Origin: Plasmodium coatneyi
Lineage: Eukaryota; Apicomplexa; Aconoidasida; Haemosporida; Plasmodiidae
Reading direction: 5' to 3'
Assembly: GCF_001680005.1 (NCBI RefSeq)
Contig: NC_033568.1
Span: 1,426,001-1,490,000 of the forward strand
Length of the DNA: 64,000 nt
Position numbers and translations under genes: made by a program
In this document: in pieces, positions 46,698 to 59,426 of the stretch
How positions within the stretch are numbered: position 1 is the stretch's first letter
How the letters are laid out: each line of letters begins with the position of its first letter
Notes under the pieces: generated by a model
What the model was told of the DNA's origin: nothing
The model's database searches: none
What the model saw: only the letters and a program-made list of their open reading frames with translations

Positions 46698-48392
46698 CTA
46701 GTCAAACTTCTTGTACTCATTGTCGAGAAATCCCTTATACAGGACACGCACGCTGTCCTTCTCAATTTCGTAATTGACTTTATTATCCTGGTCATACTTA
46801 ATTATATTAAAAACAACGATCCCGGAGTTTTGCATTTTGTGCGTTTTAGCTTTGTGCGCCTGCTTCAGGAAGTTCTTGAAAAAAAGGAGGAACCACAGGC
46901 TGTGGCCAAATATGATAAAGATATTCTTGTCATTATTAAAAATGTACGAGAGGGTATCAAAAAATTTGTCATTTACAAAATTTCTCTTAATTCGTAGATT
47001 TTTTACACAACTTTTTTCTACATCTTTGTGTACAAAATTTTCAACATCTGTGCTGATATATTTATTGTCGTGAAAATCGAAAAGCGAAACGCAGTCTGGA
47101 TTTCTGCTAATTTCTTGTAGTGAATTAAGTACTTGGATTTGTTCGTTATTTTTATTTATCCTGTTGTAGAGGGCTATAAAGCAGCTTGACATTGCCCTTC
47201 TTAAATCTGAGCACAAAATGGCACTTGGATATTTTACACTGTTGTTGAGGATGTCAATATGATCCTTAACACTTTGGTTTATGATTTCCTTAGGGTTGTA
47301 CTTTTCGTAGTAATTGTTCCTATTCACTTGGAGGTCATTTCGACGGTCCTCTTGATTATTAAGATAATTATCCTCCACGTGGGCGTCACTTGGGTGCATC
47401 ATCGATTCGTGATCAGTATATGCATTTCCATCTTGGTATGTGCCTCCGTTTGTACTTGTATTTGCGCTTGCGTCGGCATCTTGACCACGTCCTCTTCTCC
47501 TTAGAACTTGCCCCGTACTATTTCCTGTCCTTCCATCTCCTGCATGTACATAATCGACAACAGGGCCATCCTCTGCAGTAATCTTATATGCAGAGTCCGC
47601 ATTGGCATTGTCATTATAGTCCTCCTCCGCATCATAATCATCTGCGCTGTCCTCCACTTGTTTATTCAGGTCTGCCATTTCGATGTCCTCATTTTCGTCA
47701 ACGCGCGTCTGCTCGTCTTCCTTATCCAGTGGGCTTATCGGAACTACGCAAAGTTTATCTCCATTTTTCGTTGCACTTTTTTCCTGCTGCAAAAAGTTTG
47801 ATAATTCGATGGACTGAATAATTCCTGCGTTACTAAGTGGGGAATCTACGAGCACCGATTTCTTACTAAAGAAGAAGAAAATTTCGTACAAGAAGACTAG
47901 GCACAAATTTATAAACGTCTTTGTTGTGAGTCTTTTGTTAAAGACGCTATTCCAAACGGATTCGCTATGTCTTATAAAGTAAATTGTCTTCACTTGAACA
48001 TTTTGCCTTTTGTTGTAATCTCCCTCGTTCTGTGCATCGACGTAATGGCTGTCCTCACCGACAGAGTGGTTGTCCCCACGGACGGAATGTTTGTCTGCAC
48101 CTACATTTTTCTCATCTTGGCTACCCGTTGGGATGTATCTTTTTCTGTTAAAAAAGATATATCTTACCACGCAGTGAAAAAACAACTTCACTTTTATGAA
48201 GAAATTAAATATCGACGTTATTATTATATCCTTCAGAATTTGAATGTGCAAAAAAAACTCCAAAAGATTTCCGTTTTTTGCATCTTTTTTGTGCTTCAAT
48301 TTTCGCGCGTTAAATGTATGAATGTATTCATACACAATGTTTGTGATAAACAGTGTCAGCAGGACGGAAGAGGAGATTAAGAGACCCCTCAT
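46698..48392 (-). CDS. Membrane-anchored histidine-phosphatase-like protein, paralogue 2
   Basis: A 564-residue single-exon protein with a true ATG at 48392. It begins with a hydrophobic segment (GLLISSSVLLTLFITNIVYEY) that could be a signal anchor. A second follows at about residues 55-75 (FNFFIKVKLFFHCVVRYIFF), which aligns with the N-terminus of paralogue 1. The histidine phosphatase core has FIRHSESVWNS (near 47955-47980; RHS in place of RHG), a hydrophobic stretch LCLVFLYEIFFFF, VDSPLSNAG, CSDLRRAMSSC, LQEISRNPDC and FGHSLWF (second catalytic His, near 46890-46910). All expected catalytic residues are therefore present. The acidic/Asn-rich insert is about 200 residues, far shorter than in paralogue 1. 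The two genes lie in tandem on the same strand and probably arose by duplication. The substrate is unknown. Confidence 0.88.
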   Translation of the reverse strand: MRGLLISSSVLLTLFITNIVYEYIHTFNARKLKHKKDAKNGNLLEFFLHIQILKDIIITSIFNFFIKVKLFFHCVVRYIFFNRKRYIPTGSQDEKNVGADKHSVRGDNHSVGEDSHYVDAQNEGDYNKRQNVQVKTIYFIRHSESVWNSVFNKRLTTKTFINLCLVFLYEIFFFFSKKSVLVDSPLSNAGIIQSIELSNFLQQEKSATKNGDKLCVVPISPLDKEDEQTRVDENEDIEMADLNKQVEDSADDYDAEEDYNDNANADSAYKITAEDGPVVDYVHAGDGRTGNSTGQVLRRRGRGQDADASANTSTNGGTYQDGNAYTDHESMMHPSDAHVEDNYLNNQEDRRNDLQVNRNNYYEKYNPKEIINQSVKDHIDILNNSVKYPSAILCSDLRRAMSSCFIALYNRINKNNEQIQVLNSLQEISRNPDCVSLFDFHDNKYISTDVENFVHKDVEKSCVKNLRIKRNFVNDKFFDTLSYIFNNDKNIFIIFGHSLWFLLFFKNFLKQAHKAKTHKMQNSGIVVFNIIKYDQDNKVNYEIEKDSVRVLYKGFLDNEYKKFD

Positions 48393-50816
48393 TTTGGCGT
48401 TTGCGGCTTTTTAAACTGGGTTTTTATTGTATGAATTATGGGGGAGGGAGCGCAAATGGCCACGTACATACGGGTATGTGTTTGTCCCTCCTCCTGGGCG
48501 TCCTCAAATGGTGGTGCCAGATGGGAATCACAGTAAGACCCACTACCTCTGCGCTGCGGGCGTGTGGTGGCTAAACATAAAGATAAATATGTGCTTAAAT
48601 AAGCATCAATGCGGTATATATAACATTCAGCACGCTTGGCGCTATCCCTTCTCAGAGCGCAACTGCATTGCGAAGGGGCACATGTTACATGCCCCTTCCC
48701 GTCTGGGTTGTTTTTTCTCCTCTTCCTTTTTTTTTAATTTTTTTCACAGCTTGCTTATCAGCATTGGACGTGTTTTTACTATACTCTTATATCATGCTGA
48801 GATTTTTAAATTTCTTCAGAACAAAAGTATTGAAGGTCTGATAAGTGTTGATGCGAATATATACAAGTACAGGTCACATTTCAAATTGGCAATACAATGC
48901 AAAGCAGGCGCTTAAACGTTAAGCAGAATAATTAGGGTAAGATTTTACCATAACGCGGATAAAAAAATTGAGAAGAAAATTCTACAAGGATGAGTAGATA
49001 TAAAAAAAAAATGGAAAAAAAAAAGAGAGAAAGAAAAACCCTGAAGTTACTGCGCGAAGAGTAACAAAAAGGGTAGAATTTTTAGCGCAGAAATAGTAGA
49101 AAATTTGGCAATATCTTTAAAAATAAATATTTGCCCATGCACTAAGCTGAAGGGGGAAGAAAAAATGGAATACCTCCTTACCGGAACCGGAAGAACATCT
49201 CCGTGAAAAATTATCCCTACAAATATGAGGAAAAATGCGAACCTATTTAGAAGCGTTTTACATATTTGTACACGCGTAGGAAAAAAAAAAAAAAGAAGCC
49301 ATCAAGTGCCTTTTAGAAGTCGGAAAAAAATGCTTTCGTTTTTTTTTTTTTTTTTTATTTCTCTAGCGAAATTAACTTGAACGACCGTAACAACAAATTT
49401 TTGTTGCCATTGACATTGTTGTCACGATTTTTAGCTGTCATTCCGAGCAGTCCCTTAAGGAAAAGTAAAATACGTAAAACAAAGATAGCCTGTGCGTAGT
49501 GGGATAGAACACATCTGTTCGTTATATGATTGTAATTCCTTTGATAAGTCCGCCCAGGGAGAGGGGGCTGCCTTCCTGCGTGTTACTCACCACCAACATG
49601 GAGGTACATTTCGTGGCAGGAGTTTGCAAAACAAAAGAAGGATAAACTTTGTTGAATTTTAAGAGAAAAAAAAAAAATAAAGTTGCTATAACCAATTTCT
49701 GACAATACCGCTAGCTCGTTTAGCATTGCCAATATTTTGAAATATTCGAAATAAAAAAAAATATATCAATCAGTGTATATGCCAACGTACCCTTTTGTGA
49801 GATCACATCGAGAATGTGTTTCAGACGTGTACGAAACACACATGACGCGTTAATAGCGTAAAACAGAACAGAAAGAAAATGAAATAAAAAATAGAGTCCA
49901 ATTTCGAATAGGACACAAATAGGGCGCACCGAAAAATTGAAAAAACAAACAAAATGTGATAATGACAAATTTGCACATTTTCATTATCACGTTGAACTTA
50001 AAAAATGGTGGCGGTGGTTCTTCCTTTTTGCGCAGTTGCCGTTAATTCGGGGGGTTCCTTTACAATATTAAGGCTACATAAAGGTTATTTTTTTGATTTT
50101 TTCACCTTTTTTTAACCTTATATTTTTTGCCTTTTTTTCCCCTTTCACCGTTGCACACTGCGCCTCATGAAAGACGGTGTTTTTTATTTTGCCGTGGCGC
50201 TGGGCTTTGACGTTTTTTTACCGTTCGCGCTTTACACATTCGCGCGGCGCGATTTTGTTTTATTTTTTCATTTTATTACATTTTTTACGACACTACGTCT
50301 TTTTTTTTACCTTTTTTCTTACCTGTTGGCGCTTCCATGGGTCGCCGTGTCCGGTTAAGTCTTCTTCGCTGTGGTGCATTTCCACGTCCTGATTTTTGGA
50401 GCACACATGGATGGTGACATGTTGTGTTTACTTCCCCACTGAGCAGCTTTACTCGTCAGTTTTATCCGTCCCCCTTTATTGTCTCTCTTCCTTTCTCTGA
50501 CCCCTACTGGTCTTCATTTTGGGCAAAGAAACAACCGCCGTTGTGTATGCGCTTGAGAAAGCACGACTAAAAAAGTGGAAAAGAAGTCATGTAAAAAATT
50601 GTATGCACACGGATGATAACACGCAAATGTACACGTTTAACATTTGGCGAGTCAACAGTTACACGGGGGCTCATTTGTTGACACTAAAAAGAGAAGAAAA
50701 AAAAAAAAAGGTATTTTTTCATTTCAGTTTTTTCTTTTTTTCCCGACTTATTCTTCCCATTGTACACAACAGTTGCGGGACTAATAGTCCATTTGATTTT
50801 TCTCATTGAGAACTCC
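48393..50816. other. Intergenic region upstream of paralogue 2
   Basis: A 2.4-kb spacer between paralogue 2's start and the 3' end of the coiled-coil gene, both on the minus strand. It includes T-runs near 49340 and 50090-50140. A 162-codon frame (48427-48915, +) has an ATG but is antisense to the likely promoter and has no recognisable motif. No RNA gene is seen. Confidence 0.45.
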
Positions 50817-53800
50817 TCATATGTTGGTGAAGGTTTGGGGCTCGCTTCCCCCCTCCTGTGATTCTCTCATTTGGCGATAATAATCCACCGTGTAGTCATA
50901 AATTTGGTCTATGGTAAAAGAATTCGTGAGCTGCGCATTTTTCCCGTTTCCGCAATTTTCATTTGTTGCTTCACTTGCACTGGGATAGCTACTGGGTTCT
51001 CTCCATCCGTTCGTACTCTTTGCTACTCCGTTTTGATCACTACTTGTATTATCCATGCTAGTGGCCTCCTGCACATTTTGCGAACCCTTCATATCGTCTT
51101 TTAAGAAAAAAAAATGTCTCAACATATCTACGTGTTTTCCTCCTTTGTCCACTTTCCGCTGGTCACCATGTGGAAGGAAGGTGGACTTCTCACTGAGGCA
51201 ATAATCGTCGGCTAATGTATCCTCACCGATGTTGCCATAAAGATGGGGTACAAAATTTTGCCCCTTATGTTCGCTTTGCCCATTTTCACTTTCTTTGCGA
51301 ACCAGTTTTTGAAAAATCGACACGAAGTCTTTGGATTCACTTGCATTGTTCATATTTCCGTTGGGGTAACTTTCCCTTCTACTGTCACTTTGGCTAGTTT
51401 GCCCTTTCGAGTGGTGCTTTGTATTGTAATTACCATACGCGTCATCACTGCTTCCACCAACTTCCGCTGCTTGCCCTTCCTCTACAAACATGAACGCACG
51501 CGTTCCATGTGTTGATTGTGCGCTATTTTGTAATATGTTCCCCTTCTCTGTGTGAGAAACTAATTCGACGGCTTTATCCGACCCATTGGCTACTTCTATA
51601 GGGGCCATGATTTTGTCCTTTTCGTTTGCTTGTTCGCTAGTATCTGCTTTTATGTCGTGCTGGTTTAGGTCATCCTCCTCATTTTTCCGTTTTTGATTCT
51701 TTTTAAATAAATCCAACTGCATCAATTTTTTTTTCAGATACATTAACTTCTGATCGCTGAAGGGGCGGTACGCCTCCTCTGCGTTTGTTCCTTTGTTAGC
51801 AGTTCCATCCGTTTCGGTCTCATCTACCAGGTTTATCACTCCTGCCGCTTGGATCACTTCTTCCACGTCGATCACTTCTACCCCTTCGACTGTACCAACT
51901 TTACCACGTTCATCACCGAAGTGAGCCGACGGTCCCTCCTCCTGCATAAGGGCGTCTCCCTTTTCGCAGATTACAGTTTGACCCCCGGATGGATGTTCAT
52001 CACTACGTAGACCTGTGTGTTCATCTGTTTCAACGGCAGATCGCCTGTGCACACCATCTGTGTTGACCTCCGATTGGGGATTGACCCTATCCGTGGCATC
52101 ACCATACTTATCACTTTCCCTCTTGATATTTCGACTAAAGAGGTGAATTAATTTTTTCTTCCGTTTAAGGTGATCATAATTCGGTTCATTATCTTTTCTC
52201 GTTTTCCTCCTTTTTGAATTTCTGCTTTTGCAGCTACCACTTGAATTGTACCCTTTGCTTCCCCCTCGGATTGTTTTTCCCCGATGGGTTCCACACTTTG
52301 TAACACTAACGTTGGAAGAATAGGAGTCTCCTTCGGTTAGATATTCCTCCACGTTAATAGTACCCCCATTGTGTTTACCGACGCGGCTATAAAGGTTAGC
52401 GTCCTCATCTGCATTGTTGAAGTTAATTTGTTCGTGCAGCTCGTGATAGGTATTCTTACAAAAGGTGTTATCCCTGTAGAGGTAATCTTCCTTCTTAACG
52501 ATGCCTTTTTTTTTGCGCATTTTTTTTTCATGCTGTAGAAGAGACAGGTCCTCTTCCATGGAGAGTGATCCTTTGGAGCTCCTCTTATACATGCATTGCT
52601 CATTTGGAATTATCCGTTTTGAGTCCATCGTTGGGAGTTCTCCTCTTTGGCAATCCAGGTGGCCACCCAGATGCCTACCAATCTGATTATTGGTGTTGTT
52701 AATTTGGCTATTCATTTGGTTAAACATTTTGTTGCTTTTCTGCTGGTACATGTGACTCTTCACCTGATCATGTAAATTACTTACTTGTATTTTTATGTTG
52801 CTTATTTGTCTTTGTATATGACTGTATAGGGACGGATCTAGGTTGCCCATAGTTTTTTGGGTCGATAAATTCTTCCCTATCTGGTCGTTTATATTTTTCA
52901 CGTAGGAATTTATCTGTTTGTACATTTTGTTAATTTTTTTAATAAATAAAATATCGATTTGGCTGTTGAAAATATTTATGTCGTCGTTTAGATTATTCAC
53001 ATACCCATCGCTCAGCTTATTTTTCAGAATATTAATTTTTTTATTCAAGACGTTTATTTTTCCGTTTTTCTTGTTGTTGATTATTTTCATTTTTTCCTTT
53101 ACCTTGTTGATTTGTACTTTGAGGTGGTGCATTTCTTTTTGCACACTGTGGAGCTCGTCGCGCCGGTGGGTAGTCGGTCCATGTTTTGTGGATGCGTCTT
53201 TGTAGGGCCTGTATTCCCCTTGGCTATCCTCGCTCCAGCTCTCTTCATAGGGGTCATTTTCATGCCAGCCTTTTTGGAGACATCCTCCTTCGTACACTTC
53301 CCTTTTGTACACCCCCTGTTTGCCTTTTTTATGCTTTTCCGGGACTTTCCCCCTTTGGTATTTTGCCCCCTGTTTTACTTCCCTCGTTTGGTTCTTCAAA
53401 CGCGACATGATCTTTCCCCTTTCGGGTTGACTTTCCCACTTGGGGGCTTCCACCTCGGAGTCAGAATCAATTTCATCATCCGTTTCGCTGCTGAAGTCAC
53501 TACATTTTTCCGTGTGGATGAAAAACTCACCATTCGGTTTGGTGGAGTCTTCCCCTGCGGATTTAACCTCATTTGGAGTTTCCTTCTCATCGTCAAGTTT
53601 GGCGCGGTCCTCCGGTTGGATCGCAAACTCACTTTCGTTTTTCTTATAGGGAGGTACCTCATCCTCTCTATATTCATTCTGACGGTTGTACCCGCCTTCA
53701 CCAGGTAGAATCCCCACGTCGTCGGTTACACAATCGACAATTTCCCCCACACGGTTGCACGTGACAGAAGCAGTTGCCTCTGCGTGCACATCTGCACGAG

Positions 53801-54674
53801 GAAAAATATCTTCCGTTGTATGCACATCCGTATGAGGAAATGATGACTCCTCCAAAGGATGGGTATCCACTGTGGCATCATCCGTTCCCTTTTTGTGCTC
53901 CTCTTCTTTTAGCCCCTTGCTGCTGAAAATGCTTATTTCATTTTTAAGCTTATCAAAAATGAAGACATCGCTGGGATCATTTTCGTTAGCATTCGCAAAT
54001 TCATTTTCACTGGTAATCTGTTTTATCATTTCCTGATTTTTCAATGCATTCGTTATTTTATCCTTTAAATACTGATACCGTTTGTTTTTGTTCATTTCGT
54101 TTTTTCTCTCCTTCGTCGCTGTGTTTATGGACACTTTTTCCACTCCCTTGCCTGTGTAGATGTACATGTCCGTCACTTCGCTTTGCTTACCCTCATTTTC
54201 GTTTGCCGCTCCGTCAAAGAGTTGTCCCTTCCCTAACAGGGTCAGGTATTCCACTCGGCTGAAGGGGGGGTGAAGTTCGGTCCACGGGAGGAATGGGCAA
54301 ATGGTGAATACAAACAGTTCGATTGTTCATTCGGCGTGGTGCACACGGAGGGAAGCGCCCAGACGACGCGTTTCTTTTTTTTCGTGTTGAAGTCTCAAAA
54401 AGTGGCATGCACTGCAACGGCTAAATACGTTTCGCATGTATAAGCATGCACAGCGAAGAATACCTCCTTTTCTTATTCCCAGGGGCATTGGACTTGTTCT
54501 GTAAATTTTTAAAACACGTAGAAACAGATGTTAGTATGAGTACGAATGTGGCAAAGCGAGGAATCAAAAAAAAACATAAAAATGGAAAATCAGTTCGAAC
54601 TAAAAGGGTACAACACATACGTTGTATATGCTCCAAGTATTGTTCTTGTAAACTACTGTGTTATCATTTTTCAT
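50817..54674 (-). CDS. Large hydrophilic coiled-coil protein, three exons
   Basis: The main frame (exon 3, 50817-54258) has no ATG near its 5' end. It could only begin with GTG at 54254 or an internal Met. Upstream on the same strand I find exon 1 at 54621-54674 (ATG, 18 codons, ending at a GTATGT donor, phase 0) and exon 2 at 54464-54498. Exon 2 has acceptor TTTACAG, donor GTATTC and phase 2. Exon 3 follows an acceptor CCCTTCAG at 54259. The phases join to give MKNDNTVVYKNN...NKKRSRVEYLTLLGKG and 1,176 residues. The protein has no signal peptide or membrane segment. A coiled-coil-prone region with repeated I-N-x-x-I spacing lies near residues 390-590, with strongly charged Lys/Glu/Ser-rich sequence around it. 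A short ordered C-terminus includes TIDQIYDYTVDYYRQM. Function is unknown, possibly structural. Confidence 0.82.
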
Positions 54675-55881
54675 TATTGGTGCTTTTTGAAGGATGGATG
54701 GGTGAAGGTTGTGTGTGTATATTTTTTTAAAAGGTGTTAATGGAAGAATACTTTTCGGGGGGACGGATTATGTGCGCGCGTCTCCATTTCAAGTGTCCAT
54801 ATCTGCAATGGGGAGAAGTATGTTGCTGTTCTCGAGTCGGGTGTGCATCCAAATTGAAGGGGTGGGGGGCCCCATGGGCGTCCGTGTAAGGGCATACACA
54901 CAGACAGACACACGTACGTAGGCACATACATACGTACATGTATATTTATTACGAGCAGAGCGCTAGGTGAACGCTTCAGGGAAACCCGCTATAAAATGTG
55001 TATTCACGTGTTTTTATACGTATTGGCATTGTACGCCTCCTTTCATCATGACGCCGTGGGACGCAATTAACCTGTTGTTGTGAATCTGCAAAATGGGGAG
55101 GGTAGCAAAGGGCATATTATCTCCATCACATGGTGAACAATGCAGCTTCGCAACAGACGAATATTTCTTTGCAAAGGACGCTGTGTTCTTTTAACAGAAA
55201 GGAGGAGAGGTGGCCCCCCATTCGTTTTTCAAAAAATGCGCACGGATGTATTCAGGGAGATACATTCACGGCAGAAAAGCTCAGTATGTTTACAAAATGA
55301 GGAATGGAAGGAAGGTGGTACGAAAAAGGGAAAGAACATGATCATCCACTCATTCGTACGCTTTCGCGCTTATGCATAACGGACATGGTTAATTTGAAAA
55401 TCTCATGGCGGTAGTTGAACCTTTGGGGAATGAACATTCATGCTAGGATAGCTGTTCGCTCATTCTTATAAAAAAGGGAAAGGCATCTCTTGTTGGTGAT
55501 TTATTTGTACTAAATAGCTCTCATCACCGTTTGTAAGGAATTATACCCTTTGCTGCTTTCCCCCCTTATGGAGGAGATTGCTCACACATGTGCACACACG
55601 CAGTCATAGGATGTCCTTTTTGCGGGCCCCGCTTCATTCCTCGATGGTGACCGCGCATAAGTGTATGTAAATATATATATATTTATAAATACGTATGTAT
55701 ACTGGGAAACACCCACACGCGCCTGTATTTACGTAGTTAAACAAATCGCAGACTGCTCAGTTTTGCTGCGCCATTTTAATTTATTTCTGTTTTTATCTTT
55801 GCGTAGTTAGTAGGCATCGCTTGGGGAATCCGTGCGTCGCCTCCAACATGATGACACAGTTTGACACTCCTTGACTGACGC

Positions 55882-55913
<32 letters not shown>

Positions 55914-58900
55914 CAACGAAGTGTACAAATTGGAGAATCACAAATTGAAGGGGACTTTTGAAACATTTCGTTTCATACACGTAAAATGAAATTTTCCTTT
56001 TTTTTCAGAAGTGCCGCAGTAAGTTGTTAACTGGTAATTTTTTTTTTTTTTTTTTTTTTAAATTTCTAAACTGTTGTACTGGAAATAGTTCGGTGAACAT
56101 CCTTTTCGCCGTTCGCCTGACCTGGGGTAACGTAGTTGCATTCCCGCGCTCGGATGTATTTTTTTGGCCCGGCCCACATTATATATGCAACTATTTGAGA
56201 AAAAATTAACCAAAGGACGGGTAAAATAGCAAAAAAGAAATGAACGGATAAATGAATATGTGAAAAACTCCGCTTGAGCGACTTCAAATTGCGATTTCCC
56301 CGCTGGAATTCCTCTTTATTCGTTGCTTTGCACGTGGCTAAAGGCATATCGATACAAATCTGGTGATCATGTTGTTTAACTTTACGTCTGTGCATACGTC
56401 CCCTTCGATGTGGAAAATTACTGCATCCACTTTTCTTCACAGTAATGAACTCGTTTTAAATGTAAACATGGGGCGTTTCCATTCGGCGAAGTGCTCCATG
56501 TGACACAGTTGCAGATAGGTTGTTAGTTATGCAGGCTGTTCGAGGCATCGTTCACCGCTTAATCCCCTTATGGGCACTTCCGAAGGGGAGCGAGTAACTC
56601 TCTCACGAACGCACGACACGTCATCAAAGCTGAAATTGTGCGATTAAGCGATCGTACAGTTGTGGACAAATAATTTATAAATTGCTTCTCAAAGACAACG
56701 CTCTTTTTTGAACCATAAGGGAGACCCACTTCCGGTTAAGCATGCCCGGATGCAAAGGAGAGGACTCCCCCTTCCATTTCTTGACCCAGAGAGGATAAAC
56801 AGTGGGACGGTGTTGTGCCCATGTTGGCATTGCGTTCCATGTGTTTAGTAAGAAGCGCGAGTTGCGACTGGTGAAATGCTCAAAGAGCAGTATATAACCT
56901 GAAGTGAAAACAAGAATGTCGAAAAAGGGCAGTTGCATGCGTCTTTCCCCTTTTTACGAACCAATTGAGATAAATAGGAGGGCCTTTCAATTTTGCAGCG
57001 ACGTTTGATGCTTAATTGGCCTCTAGAAATGCGCGTATGAGTGTATATATACATATGCACATAGAAGTGTTCTTGGGGGCGAATATAACATAGGGCAACA
57101 CAGCATTTGTGCCCTCTACCACCGGAATGTCTTATGATACAGCAGGTACAATCAACGTTAAGTATGCTATATTCGCATTTGCGTCAATCTACTGCAACAA
57201 CTATGTGTGTACTCGCGTGTGCCACTGATCTTATGGCACTGGAAAACCCCCTCTATGTCTGGGACACTTTGGCCAGTTCACTGGATCAACAGGTCGAGCA
57301 GACTAGCCAATTCATTGGTCTGTTTTGTCCCACAGTTGGGAGGTGAATACACGAAAGTTAAGAAAAAAAAAAAAAATTCATCTTTTTCCAAATTGCTAAA
57401 ATACACACATTTTAACAGTAACCGTCAATTTGTGTTACCCTTTTTTCGTTCTTTATGATGACCTATTTTGATGCCATTTTCTGCTCCACCTGTCCTTTTT
57501 ATTTTGGAAAAGACTGGAGGGTGGGAAGGACTGATATACCTGTCTATATACATTTACCGTCACGTAAAAAAAGGAAAAAAGACGAAAAAAAACGCGCAAG
57601 TGTGGAAATATTCTCCTTGTCAAATAGTTCCATTTGGGGCGAAGCTTATATGTAGAAGCAGAGGTGTGCAATTGCGTAACTTATGGCAAAATGTTAGCAG
57701 GTGCGAACTGAAAGGAAATTTGATTCATTCGTCGTTGCCCGCAGAGTGTGCGTTTGGTTGATAATTTTTCTCTTTCCTATGTTTTGTATTTGTCCTAATT
57801 TTTATACATTTATTTTTTTGATCTATACCTGCTTATGTCTGTTTACATTTTTTTTTTTTTTTTTTTTTTTTTCTCAAATTCTTCACATTTTGCACACGGA
57901 GTTAGCAACGCTCATAACAACACTGGTGGGTAATTCCCAATAATTCGTTCACCTTTCGTAACGGCGTTTGGGCGAATTTCTGCCTCTTTAGACAACCACC
58001 GTTGTGTAATTCGACGTTCCCCATTTTGTAAAAATGCATCTGCGATTTTTAATGCACTCTTTTTGTTGCTGTTCTGTGTGCGTTTGTGAACATGTTGGCA
58101 TACGCGGTGTGTGTGTACGTATTCGGAGCGCTCGTTTGATTCCCCTCATTTTAAACATTTCCCCCCATCCCAGCGGTATGTAGAATATTGTGGCCTGCCT
58201 CCAGCTTGGCATTTTTTAAAAGAAAAATTAAAAATCACCGTTTTGCGTGTTTGTGTATATTTTACCGCGACGTAGTACGTGGTCGCCAGCACGGTCAACT
58301 TTTCAGTCGGTGATTTTGTCCTTTCACCATCGCCATTTCCTAATAAACTGTGTGCGAAATTTTCCAAATGCGCGATTTTTCTATTCGGTAAATGGAACTT
58401 CCCTCGTCCGCGGGAATGTGAAGAATTTTTTAAAAATTTACACGTGGAGAATGGCGAATGGCCAAAACATTTCCACAATGTTTATATGCGTACACACGTT
58501 TGTATTTTTGCCTCAGTATATGTGTACGTTTTTTTCTTTTTTCCCCCCATAGTACGAGGATTATGCCTTTTTTTCCTTCCAACTGTTTTGTTTACCATAA
58601 AGCATGCAAACGTGTGACTGTCTTTTGTTTCCATATATGAGTAAAAAAAAAAAAAAAAAAAAAAAACATATCAAAAGGTGAAGAAAAATTTTCTCATATT
58701 GTTTCAACGTTTTAGAAGTTTTAGTATATTTTTCATTACCCCTTTTTTTTTCGCTTTGCATTTTTTCTTTTATTAGTACGAATTAATTGCTAGGACATGG
58801 GAAAAAAAAAAAAAAAAATCGCAAAGAAAGGAAAAGAAATAAAGTCAACAGGAATTATATTTACACAACGTAAATTCTTCATTTTTAGCAGTTTTGGCAC

Positions 58901-59426
58901 TCCTACTGCTGTAATATAACAGGATTTCTTCACTTTGCGTTTTTCGCATTAATCGGCGTTTATTTGTGCGTACATTGCGCCCCCATTCCATTCATTTTGC
59001 GCCATTTCCCGTTTCCATAGCTCCCACAGGGACATAGTGCGCTCATTTGACCTTTCCACATGTCACACGGCAACTACGTATATGTTTGATTGCTTTGTGC
59101 CTACTTTATTTTCCACTTCGGCGTAATTTTTGCCTTTTTTTGCCCTCATTTTATGCCCCAACTACCATGCCTTTTTTTTACACTTATTTTATGCCCCAAT
59201 ATTTTGCCCCTTTACCTTAATATTTTTTAAAAAAAAAAATTGGAAAATTGGCATAATTTTTTTTTTTTCCCATTCTGTAACTCGAGTTTGCTTTTCGCCG
59301 CATAAGCATATCGCATAAAGTGAGGCAAAAAATAGAAGAAAAAGAAAAAAAAACTGTAAAAATAACCAGTTGGGGATCCAAACAGGCAAACAAGAAGAAA
59401 CATTTACCCAAGTGTAAGAGGATAAA
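54675..59426. other. Long divergent intergenic region
   Basis: In this 4.75-kb spacer I can support no gene. It separates the coiled-coil gene (-) and the COPI-associated-like gene (+) and should hold both promoters. It contains long T-tracts (55887-55913, 56040-56060, 57848-57872) and A-tracts (58646-58667, 58801-58819). Protein-like short frames exist (57121-57222, 57107-57346, and 56066-56440 on minus) but none has a start, splice partners and stop that agree. Confidence 0.45.

Noticed and set aside
48427..48915. 162-codon plus frame with ATG
   Set aside because: No motif or splice partner and it sits in the presumed promoter of paralogue 2; frames of this length can arise by chance at this GC content.
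53112..53708. 198-codon plus-strand frame
   Set aside because: Antisense to the coding exon of the coiled-coil gene, with no motif or splice context.
54482..54730. Plus-strand exon-like frame after an acceptor-like CCCAG
   Set aside because: Antisense to the better-supported 5' exons of the coiled-coil gene and lacking an upstream exon.
56066..56440. 124-codon minus frame with one hydrophobic segment
   Set aside because: Begins with GTG and has no supporting splice sites or recognisable domain.
57121..57222. 33-codon ATG frame (MSYDTAGTINVKYAIF...) in the long spacer
   Set aside because: Protein-like, but I found no in-phase downstream exon, so it stays unsupported.
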